From positions 227,078,915-227,142,914 of the forward strand of contig NC_081410.1 in assembly GCF_030272615.1 (NCBI RefSeq): a DNA stretch of 64,000 nt. Direction: 5' to 3'. Of this stretch, positions 12,211 to 22,500 are shown piece after piece. The notes beneath the pieces are model-generated. The model saw only the letters and a program-made list of their open reading frames with translations, had not been told where the DNA came from and did not search any database. The position numbers were made by a program, and so were the translations under genes. Position 1 is the stretch's first letter. The number at the start of each line of letters is the position of its first letter. This DNA is from Cryptomeria japonica. Its lineage: Eukaryota > Streptophyta > Pinopsida > Cupressales > Cupressaceae.

Positions 12211-13663
12211 CGGGAAATGAGGGCGAAAAAAAACATGAAAGTCAGTTTCAAAGGGCCCACACACCAATGAGACTCTTGGTGCAAGTTATAGGAACTATAT
12301 TGAATAGATCAACTTCTCAAGGGGTGTCCCATTGTTCTCTATCTCACAACATCCCTAAAGTCAATGCCTTTGCTCTCAGATCACTGAGCAAAGTGACTTA
12401 GGAATAAAAACTCCAAGAACGAGTTATGTTTGATTATAAGTATGAATGCATTCCTAACATGTATATGATATTGAAACTATGATGATTAATCTAGCAGAAA
12501 GATGATGATAAGATTAGCTAATTACCCTAGAAATGATATACTAGTCTAACATGGATATTCTATGATATTTAGAATGATTCTAAATGCTATTATGATGATT
12601 TATCAAAGAGGGGCTAAAATGCTTAGTTAATTAGACTATAAGTTTGATGCATGAAGACTTGGATCCTATTAGTAAAATGACTATAAGTTTGATACACAAA
12701 GATTTCTATATATCAAAATGAGATAATGAGAGCTCTATTTATAGGGAAAATAGGGCAATGGATGGTCAAGATTGGACAATCTTAACAAGGGTCAGGATTG
12801 AAAGTTAATCAATCCATGTTTTCAATTCTCACCAATGAAATGGTGACAATTGTCAACAAGAGGTTGCTTGAGAGGAGATGAAAGAAGCATTAAATGCTTG
12901 AGAAGACATGAAGATTACCTTAGGAGGTAAAGGTTAAGGTTAAGTTAGGGTTATCCATTGGATAAAGCTTTTACCCAAGGGATAAACTCTTGTGCAAGGG
13001 TTAAAGAAATAACCAAGGTTAAAGCCATCAATGCTTGATGAGACCCTTGGGTTAGATGAGGGTTGAGTTTAGAGAGAAAGTCTCTTTATCATGCAAGAAG
13101 GTTCAGTTAACCATTAATGGTTATGTAAGAGCCTTAAATGGTTTGGAAGACTTTGAGGGTTAACTTGTTGAGGACATAAAGCGTTTAATGGTTTTCAAAG
13201 ACTTTGAAGGCTTTGAGAAGTGACATCTCTTTGCTTAGGATTGTGACAATAATTAGGAGATGGATTAGGCTAAATTGGAAGTGATTAGAAGAATCTAGAA
13301 GGGGGTTAAAGAGTTAAGTGGGAGATGTAAGAAAATGCAAGTTGAGGGAAAAGGATTTTAATTAAAATAAAATTACTTTATTTCAATCAAATAGATTGAA
13401 CTTGCATAAATACAAGTGGGGGATTTAAATAAATAAATCAGATTTATTGATTTGCAAGGATCAATTTAATTAAAAAGGGAGAAAGGTGAATTAACTAAAT
13501 AAAGTGATTTATTTAATAAAGGTTAGAAAAAGCTTAGGTGAATTTAATTGAATAAATTGAGTAATTCATTTAATTAAATAGATGAATGTGAAGAATTTAA
13601 TTAAATAAAATAGAGGAATGAGGTTAAAATGAATATTAAATATTCACTTAGGAAAGTGGGCAG
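12211..13663. other. Unassigned 1.45-kb segment between direct repeats
   Basis: No gene is supported. The second half is purine/AT-rich with recurring TTTAATTAAATAAA-type blocks. The segment is bracketed by the two 230-base copies, so it is either an insertion accompanied by duplication or part of a roughly 1.7-kb tandem duplication. Confidence 0.5.
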
Positions 13664-13890
13664 ATTTATCCGGCAACTGAATCTGCAAAATTGAACACAT
13701 AAATCTTCAGTACGTGATCAAATTTGCGCTAAGAATGTGATAAACATGCTAAAGAATCCAAATATACAACATTCAAAATAAAAAATTGATGTTTTGAACC
13801 TTAAAAACTACTTGTTGTTTTCCATATGAGTTTCCACAGACAAGCAGCAACTCGTACGAGCAAACACTACGAGCCACACGAGTAAACATA
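13664..13890. repeat. Direct repeat, copy 2
   Basis: Second copy of the 11,978-12,210 sequence. It includes a CTCGTACGAG palindrome (about 13,851) that copy 1 has lost (CTCGTACAAG). The same palindrome occurs again near 14,019. Confidence 0.85.
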
Positions 13891-14839
13891 TCCTTACAGC
13901 AATTTACTATATGTCGCACAACTAAATGGTCTCATTAGAACACTGTCGTACAATACCAGGGTAGACACCAGATGACAAACCCTATATGCCCATACGATGA
14001 AATACAAAGCGAAAGATACTCGTACGAGAAACAGGAACGAACCACACGTTAAAACGCTACAACATGACTTCAAATGAAATTAAAAATACAAAAATTCAAC
14101 AAAAATTCAAAAAATGAGAAATACAAAGGCTTAATATCGATCACTTGTTGTTGGGGCATAGTTTCATGGTCGATTATGTCATCTCTGGTGCTCGAATCAA
14201 TGCTCTTGAATCAGAATTGCCATTTTTTTTTCTTTGCAAGAGGTTTTTCAAAATTTTCACTTTGAGAGGTAAAAATGAATTGACAATGACACATTCAACC
14301 CTAATTTTAAAACTTGCTCCGATGGACATCAAATTTGTACCCTTGGCTAAATCGCCTATCCTGAGTTCATTTTCGGGATCGAAATCAAAATTTAACGTCA
14401 ATTTTCTAGTCAAAATTTCACGATGTTGACAACTTAGCACTTTTATCCTCAAGTCAATTTTCAACTCATTTTATGCTCAATTCAACTCTGATCTCAAAAT
14501 TAATTCTTACATCAATCTTCGTGCTCAAATAATCATTATCGCTAAATCTTCTAATCTTCTCAAAATTACCTAAAATTGTTGTACCTTCGCTATCTTTCAA
14601 TTTCTCTCCTGAGGGGGCATACTCATTACATATTTTTAGTGATTATTATCATTATTCAAAAGTCAAAAAATTCTTCAAATCTTCATCTAAAGTCGAGAAA
14701 AATTCGTTTCAATCAAAGAAATCAAGCAAACCTTGTTACTAGGGGTATCTTAACTAAATCATGTCGTATCAAGTTGAGATTCTTCGATGTCAAATAAAGA
14801 AATCTCTAGGGGAATATCAATCTTTGTCCTTATCTAAAT

Positions 14840-15210
14840 CAATCTTCAAATCGATGTTCAGTTTCATCACATCAAATCAAGCTGGACATTTTCTCTTGCT
14901 AATCAGTTCTTGTTCAATCAAGTTCGGAATCGGTTTTATCTCTTGCTCAGTCGGTTCTTATTCAATCAAGTTCGGAATCGGTTTCAATTTGCTTCACTCA
15001 ATCTAGTTCAATCAATTTTTAGATCGATGCTTGTTTCTTGATCCATCAAGTTCAAGAACAATATCTCACTCTTTGTCGATCCTAGTTCAATCAAGTTCAG
15101 GATCGGTATCGCTTTAATCAATCTGTTCAGTTTCATCACTTCAAATCAAGTTGAACATCTCGCTCTTCATCGATTTGTGATCCATCAAGTTCAGAACTAA
15201 CATCTATTTG
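14840..15210. repeat. Degenerate tandem repeats before the 3' LTR of element D
   Basis: Blocks of the type TCAATCAAGTTCGGAATCGG alternate with TTTCATCACTTCAAATCAAG-type blocks at irregular 50-100-base spacing. Such arrays in the 3' untranslated part are common in Tat/Ogre-type elements. From 13,891 to 14,839 no gene is supported. Confidence 0.6.
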
Positions 15211-15254
15211 ACATCAACTATTTTGTGAACCAATGTGCTCTCGCACATTAATTC

Positions 15255-15267
15255 AAGGAGGGGCAAA
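15255..15267 (+). promoter_or_regulatory. Polypurine tract of element D
   Basis: AAGGAGGGGCAAA directly precedes TGTAATACCC, which looks like an LTR start. It primes plus-strand DNA synthesis and shows that element D is oriented rightward. Confidence 0.75.
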
Positions 15268-16393
15268 TGTAATACCCTAAAAATGGTCACCTAAACCATG
15301 GGCCCCTAATCTCAACAACATCACCAAGGTCCTAACCAAAGGCAATTAAATCAACCTTGAGAACCTAATTAATTAATTCTTAAATCATTAATGTTACATG
15401 GCAATTAATCACTCAATATTAATTAAATATTTATTTAATTAATTAATCATTCCATGTAAATCATTTTAATCAATTGTCCTATTTATTTAATTAAATATTA
15501 GGTAGCATATTTAATTAATAAATAAATTTTCCATTTAAATCACAAAAAGAGGAATTAATTTACAAAAGAAAGAGTTAAATTGAAAACAAAAGAAAAGAAT
15601 TAAATTGACAGAAGAAATCAAACTCAAGATATTTCTTTTTCTAAAATTGAGATAGCTTGAGAAATTAAAAAAAAGCAGTTAAATTAAATTAATCATTTTC
15701 TCTAAAATTAAAAATCAAAGCTTTTCTTGAGGAAAGAGGTTCAGTTGCATTGAAAAGGTTTTTTCTAAATAAAAAACTTGAGCAAATTAAAGAAAAGTGC
15801 ATGGAATTGACTATTTTTATCTCAAGTGCATGGAATCAACTAAATTTATCTCCAATGCAAACTCAAACTTAGAATGCATTCAATCAAGCTATAATTGGAA
15901 TTTATCTCAAGATTAACTTAATCTGATCTCTCAATCATTTCAATTAACCTGGATTGTGCTTTTTCCTTGAGGAATCTCAACTGCTCATTGTTAATCGATC
16001 TTGACCGTTGGTCTCTCTTTTAAGTCTCTATAAATTTAGTCTTCATCTCTCAATCAAAACACCCTAGAGACTTATTGTTATTGTGCAATTTTTGCTTTGG
16101 AGTCATTGAAGATATTGTGCTTTGAGATTATTGCATCTTCGTTTAGATTTTTTCATATTAAGTTTAATCATGATTGCTTGAATTCATCTAGCTTAATATT
16201 CACTCATCTAGCTTAATCTTGCATCCATTTAGCTTATTCTTGTGCTCATATAGATTAAATCCTTCATCTTGGTGTAGTCTAGTCACTGGTATTGCTTAGA
16301 CAAATCTGAGAGAAAGTCTATACTCTCGTCTTTTAGAAGGAAATGGGTCAATTTGTTATGGTTGTTATATTCATGATTATATCCGTCTAACCA
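15268..16393 (+). mobile_element. 3' LTR of element D (right edge approximate)
   Basis: It begins TGTAATACCC after the polypurine tract. It is AT-rich (TTAATTAATTAA blocks at 15,366-15,530) and contains a TATA-like CTCTATAAATTTAG at about 16,025 followed by a pyrimidine-rich start region, as expected for an LTR promoter. The right edge is set near 16,393 by the change in sequence character; no target duplication could be confirmed because the 5' end of the element is missing. Confidence 0.6.
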
Positions 16394-16420
16394 TGCATGC
16401 AATGACTTCATTGAAGTGTT

Positions 16421-16666
16421 GTGTCCTACAGCTTGCAGACACTTATCCACTTTTTCACACACACACCTTGTTATTGCATCTTACATGCTTCTTTGGAGAG
16501 TGATAGTGTTGTGCACAATTTTAATGAGATATTACTATTAAGAACATCCCTCTCATGTGATCTCTCTATTGATAATAACATAATGACTAGTTGTGATACT
16601 ACTAGTACATACCAAAAAATGGATTTCCATCCAATAAGCTCATCAATTACCAATGCACAAAAATAA
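16421..16666 (+). pseudogene. Retroelement polyprotein fragment, sister of 58.5 kb
   Basis: An 81-codon open stretch includes HASLESDSVVHNFNE and SIDNNIMTS. The same wording recurs, in decayed form, at 58,500-58,640, where it runs into a retropepsin-like domain. The two share CTTCTTTGGAGAGTGATAGT at the DNA level. It is therefore read as a fragment of the region before protease in a Ty3/gypsy polyprotein. There is no intact gene. Confidence 0.5.
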
Positions 16667-17679
16667 GATTATTCTAGCACCTACATGCCTTCTTCTAAGC
16701 AACAAGAAACCAACAATTTATTGGGAAATTATTGATAGTATAAAGAGAACTATGTTGATTAGGTTACAAAATACAAACTAAAGAAAACAAAGATTATTTC
16801 AAGGCTAACACGCCCTTCTATGAAACAAGCAACTAACATTTTCTTAGGAAATTATTGAGTCTTGGGAGAAGCAATATGTTGAATAGGTTATAGAATCCAA
16901 ACTAATGCCACACGATAATAAATCAAAGCATAAACTCATAAAAACATCAAATTTACCTTGAGAAACCCTTTTGGGAAATATATAGCAAGAAATGTAAGAC
17001 TGTTATGATAAATTATTTGAAGTGCAATATTAAAATATTATAGAATTACTCTTGGGCTCAAACAATTTATTTTCCTTGTCAAATTCAATGGCAAGCATCT
17101 TCAAAAAATCCTCAATGCAACACGCACACTCATAGAACCTCTTCTTAATGCACTCTATAAGTTGATCTCTAATGCAATCACAAGTAGAAGACCTAATGAA
17201 AGATAGTATATATGAATAGTCCAAATGTATATAAATCTGAAAATAATAATAAAAGTACACAATAGAAGCATATTTAGAAGACAAAACACATTATTATCAC
17301 ATCCTCAAACATGAGAAATCATTACAAATTTCAACAGTAAGAATGTTTGCTACAATATTATATGCCCATAAGCCATATACCCATTACAATAAATGAGAGT
17401 CTAAAATACACCCTTTAGATCTATCTCTCTTCATGCTCTTCTACTTCTACAAATGATAATTAATGATGTTTATATAATGACTACAAACAATTAAGGTGAA
17501 GTGTGTTGATCCCAAGGTGGCACAATTCTCTATGCACATGAAACATGTAAAAGGACTAGAAGGACCCTTTTGAGATGATAGAGGTGTGTAATAAAATATA
17601 CGCATTGAAACTCAATATGGTTCTAATCACAAAAATCCCTATAAATGTGGTGTCACAAAATCAAATCTACACACTAGTA
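16667..17679. other. Intergenic, nothing recognised
   Basis: AT-rich sequence without supported genes. A short minus-strand open stretch at 17,030-17,284 has no recognisable features. Confidence 0.6.
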
Positions 17680-17702
17680 CATTTGGGGCCGTTTTCGACA
17701 AG
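17680..17702. repeat. Left arm of an inverted repeat split by element B
   Basis: CATTTGGGGCCGTTTTCGAC is the imperfect reverse complement of 30,534-30,558. With element B and one copy of its target duplication removed, the arms bracket about 100 bases, the size of a small MITE. Confidence 0.55.
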
Positions 17703-17745
17703 CGTTCGTCGAAGTTCTGACCAAGCAAACGAAATCCCATAGTTC

Positions 17746-19407
17746 TGTAGCGTGGTAAATTGTACGCACTCGCTAGGGTGGTACAATTTCACACCTAGTT
17801 TAGCACCCGCCTTAGTGCATTTTACATTTTGCATTGCATTTCTCCTTTAGCATTTAATTAATCAAATTAATTAGGTCTAAGGTCCTATTTCATCATTCTC
17901 TACATCATCAAGTTGGGCCCTTTCACTAAAGCGCGCCCTTCGCATTTTATTCCTCCAATACATCACTCAATTAAAAACCCTAATTAGGCCCTATTCTGAG
18001 CTTGGGGGCTTGATTTCGGGGTTCAAAACATCTCGAAATCACCTGTAACTTCGGGATTCTCTCTAAAATCATCATATCTGACGACCCTGAAAATTTGGTG
18101 AAAAGTTGTCAGGACCATGGCGCCCGGAGTGCAACATGGTCCCGGACATTTTTCCCAAAATTTTAGGAGCGTGATCCAATCATAAAATAAAGCTTAACCC
18201 CAAGAAATTGGCGGGATATTCAATCTCTAGGTCGGCCAAAATATGAATTTACGATCTAGGGTTTCCTACATAAGAGCTCTCTTTCTTCATTTGGAAGGAT
18301 CCGAATTTTGTTTTCAGGAACTTCATATGCAGCGAAAGGGCAGATCTTTGAAGACTTCAACATCTTACAACATCTTTCTATCAAGCATCTATCAAATTCA
18401 TTCATCCACTTAGGGCTTGGAAGACATTGAAGAACAATAGGAGATTACCGACTGAAGATTGGCTTGTACTCCTCCCTTGAGGGTTGGGTATGATTTCATA
18501 TTGTTTTCATGTCTTTACATAAGCTTCAATACATCATTTATTCATGCTTTAGATCACTTTGCATCTTGATTTAGAGCATTTACATTATCATTTACAAGCA
18601 ATTAGGGTTTACTTTCTAGGTTGCTCTAGTTTGCTTTCTTGCATTTTAGGACCTTGCACACACACTAGGTCTGCACACACAATACATTTTACAAAACAAC
18701 TTGGCTATTCGTGGAGGTGGAAATCACCGAAGCGGGGGTTTGACTAAGGCAAAACCCTATATAGCCGCCCATACACCCTTTTCCAGATATCACTGCAGGT
18801 TTCGGGATTCAGACGACGCCGCAGGATACAGATCCGGAGAGAGAAGGTCGAGACAACACTCTGTATCAAATTGCAGAGTAGAAGACTGGGACAGGGATGC
18901 TGGGCGCCCTGGTTCTGCCAGGACAGGGGTGCTGGGTACCCTGGTCCCTGGGACAGAGGCGCTGGGCGCCCTGGTCCTCCGGACAGACAGTTTGCAGACA
19001 GCTTTCCGACAGTGTTCCAGAGTGCAGAACAGCAGTTTCCGGTGCAGTTTTTAGGACAGTGGCGCCCGCGCCCCCATCCCAAACATTTTCAGTCCGATTT
19101 TGACTCTGGGTACACATCTGCATTCTTATTTCATCCTTGTATTTACAGCTGTTCATTGTTTAATCTCAATTCTACAATCTTGTTATTAGTTCATACTTGC
19201 ATTATGGGATTAGGGTTTGAACTTGCATTACTTGATCTTACAATTTCAACAAGGGAATAGAAATCCTAATAGATATCCCGTGGCTCTCTCTTTCACAAAA
19301 AGAAGTAGCTAATTGTGCGATATCTCTAGGCTCTTTCGTATTCCGTAATGTGTGTCAAAAGGTAGGATTAGGGCATGTTAACCTAGTCTCGCTTTTCCCC
19401 CCACACA
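17746..19407 (+). mobile_element. 5' LTR of element B
   Basis: TGTAGCGTGG to CCCCACACA, 1,662 bases. It holds two TATA-like candidates (CCTACATAAGAGC near 18,267 and CCCTATATAGCC near 18,754); the true start site cannot be told from sequence. A GC-rich triplicated block lies at 18,889-18,981 in otherwise AT-rich DNA. Confidence 0.95.
18889..18981 (+). repeat. GC-rich 30-base minisatellite in the LTR
   Basis: Three copies of an ACAGGGGCGCTGGGCGCC-CTGGTCC-type unit. The counterpart in the 3' LTR is at about 30,001-30,093. Part of the unit is complementary to a minisatellite in intron 1 of the antisense PMD gene (28,025-28,115). Confidence 0.8.
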
Positions 19408-19410
19408 TTT

Positions 19411-19430
19411 TGGTGAACCCGACGTGAATC
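19411..19430 (+). promoter_or_regulatory. Primer-binding site, tRNA-Trp type
   Basis: TGGTGAACCCGACGTGAATC begins three bases after the LTR. Its reverse complement ends ...GTCGGGTTCACCA, which matches from memory the 3' end plus CCA of plant tRNA-Trp(CCA) over the whole 20 bases. It primes minus-strand cDNA synthesis. Confidence 0.75.
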
Positions 19431-19574
19431 TATCATTGCTTCCTCTTGCATTGCACTTGTTAGATCTAGATCTAGATTTAGTGTGTTTTCATTTCATTTT
19501 CATTAAAAAGAAAAAGAAAAAAAAAAGTGTGTTTCTTTGCATTGGGTGTTTAAGTTTTGTGTAATCTTTTCAAA

Positions 19575-22500
19575 ATGTCAGATTTTTATTTGCAAAATGT
19601 TCATGCTTTCGATGATTATTATGAGTATAGCCAAGATGAATTAGATGAAGCTTTAGATGAGTTTTTAAACCCTAAAGATGCCAAACCTTCATTTTACCAA
19701 AAACTCATAAACCTTGTTACTATGCCATTTAGGTGCGATGAGAAAGATAAGTCGAATGATTCCTCTCAAGGATACATTCCTATCCACTCTTCCACTAAAT
19801 CTAGTAACATGGTTGTTTTCAACAATCCCCTCTATGAGGAGATGTCTCCTTTTGAATCAAAAGATAAACCTTTCAATAGATATGATCATGCTTTGTTGGA
19901 TGATGCTCTTGATGACTTTGTGGCTTTATCGAAATCTTTAAACAAGAACAAAACTTCTAAATTGGTTAACATGATAAACTTGAATGAGCATAAGAAGCCT
20001 CTCTTTGAAGTCCAAGGAGCTTATCCTTCTCCCACCTTTCAAGTTTCTAAGTCACCTCTCCTTACTGTCCAAGGAGGGTATGATCATGATTCCTTTCGTA
20101 CTCCGAATAAACCAATCATCACTGTGCAAGGAAGAAAACCTATAAGTCCTTATAATTATGCCAAGCAAATAACTAGAGAGAGTTATCATGCGGTTGCCCA
20201 TACTTATCATACCAGAAATAATAGGCAGCCTAGTCCTCCTCCTGTTATCCCAGTTTCTCTTCCGAATCCTCAACCGATTCTTCCACAAGCTCCCCGTATT
20301 TCACAAGTTCTTAGTAAGGAATATGATCTCATAGAACAACTTAAAGTTACCCCTGCTAAGATATCCCTTTGGGATTTGATTCAAACTTCTTCCGCTCATC
20401 ATGGAATGTTACAAGATGCCTTGAAAGATTTGAATGTTCCTCCACCGAATACATCTAGTAATGTAGCATCTTTGGTTAACTCTGTGATGAATCCTAAAGC
20501 TCAAATTGTGTTTACCCAAGATGAGTTGCCTACTAGTGAAATCAAACATCAATATGATCCCTTGATGATTGTGGTTATCATGAAAGACACGGCTATAAGG
20601 CGAACACTAGTAGATAATGGCTCTGGTCTTAATGTGTGTAGCATTAATCTTTTGCATAAGATGAATGTGGATACATCCTTAATTGAACCGGACTCTCGTC
20701 CTATTCGAGGCTTTGATAATGTGGCTAAAACTTCATTAGGTACTATCACCTTACCCATCACAGTGGGGCCTGTTACTTTGCCTACACCTATCCATGTTAT
20801 GTTGGGAAATCTAACGTACAACTTGCTACTGGGGAGACCTTGGATTCACGGTATGCAAGCTGTCCCTTCTACATTGCATAGACAAGTTAAATTTATTTAT
20901 AACAATAAGACATATACCTTGATAGGTGATACTAATTTTCAAGCTTGTTTGCAAACATCCACTTCTAAGGGGGGTTCTTCTAAGCCGTCCTCATCTAGTG
21001 ATGAATCTTTAAATAAGATACCTATCGGTGAATCCTCGCTCTCCGATGATCAAAATTCTTTGGATGAGTCTGGAGCTCTTGGAGAAGATTCTTCTCGACT
21101 TGAAACTACACATAAGAAGGATTTTGATCCTGGGAAGATCCTCGAAGACGACGATTGGGGATCCCTTGATTTTAATCCTACCTTTGTGGGTGAATATAAG
21201 GTTCCTTCTAGAGAAATTAAAGTTGAAAAGAAGGAAGAAGCTGAAAATCATAAAGTTGAAAAGAAAGAATCAACCTCACCTGAATCTATGAGTAATAATT
21301 TTGTGGCCGCCTCTCAAACTTCTCCTCCTCACATCTCTAATTATGAAGAGTTTGATTCTTTGTCTTATGAAAAACCACCTTCTCTTCCTGAAATGGCTAA
21401 TCGTTATGGTCGTGGTTTTCGCATTTTTGCTAAGCATGGGTATCATGGAAAAGGTTGTGGTGCTCATGAACAAGGGATAAGAGTTCCTCTAGAGACTAAT
21501 TTTCACAATTATGCCTTTGGACTTGGCTTTAATCCATGCAAACATACTAAAGCTTCTAAAAGACCATGCATTAGTGTTAATGCTATCTCTACATCTTTAT
21601 CAATACAACATCCTGAGTATATTGATGGGGATCCTTCCTGTGCCTGTGCTTTGGATGTCTTCCCTACCGACGATGCTTTAGCTGAGTTCTTGGGAGCCTA
21701 TGACACTCTTCCTCGTTATCATCACAATAGGGGACTCCCTTATTGTTTGAACACTGAAGCCTATTTTGGAAAAGAGATTGATAATGACGAGATTGTGAAA
21801 GAATTCCCTCAGTTAAAGGATACTCCTCAACAAAGTAATCTTCTCATAAGTGACACCACTGATGTTAAGATGGATCCTTGCAATAAAGAGAAAGTCATTA
21901 AAATTGGGAAATGTTTGGATGAAGAGGAACAGAAACAATATGAAGAACTATTGCATGAATTCCCTGAGATCTTTGCTTGGGCATATTCTGACATGCCTGG
22001 TATAGATCCTAAGATCATTACTCATAATATTGTCTTAGTTCCTGATGCTAAGCCCGTGAAACAAAAGATTCAAAAAATGAATCCTAAGGTAGCTTTGCTT
22101 GTTAAGGCTGAGATTGAAAAATTATTGGAGGCTGGATTTATTCGCCCTATTGACTATTCCCCATGGATTTCAAATATTGTCGCTGTGGCTAAACCAGACA
22201 ACAAAATAAGAATGTGTACTGACTTTTGGGATCTAAATAAGGCTTCTTTAAAAGATGATTTCCCTCTTCCAAACATTGACATGATAGTTGATTCTACGGC
22301 AGGACATGCCTTGTTATCCTTCATGGATGGTTTTTCGGGCTACAATCAAATTTTTATTAACCCTCAAGATCAATTCAAAATTGCTTTCACCACTCCTTGG
22401 GGTACGTTTTGTTGGATAATGATGCCTTTTGGACTTAAAAACGCTGGTGCAACTTATCAACGAGCGATGACCCTTATCTTTCATGATTATATACATAAGA

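Noticed and set aside
18559-19260. Open stretches of 60-130 codons inside the LTR of element B (and again at 29,671-30,301)
   Set aside because: They occur in both LTRs, overlap in several frames and on both strands, and lack domains; LTR sequence explains them.
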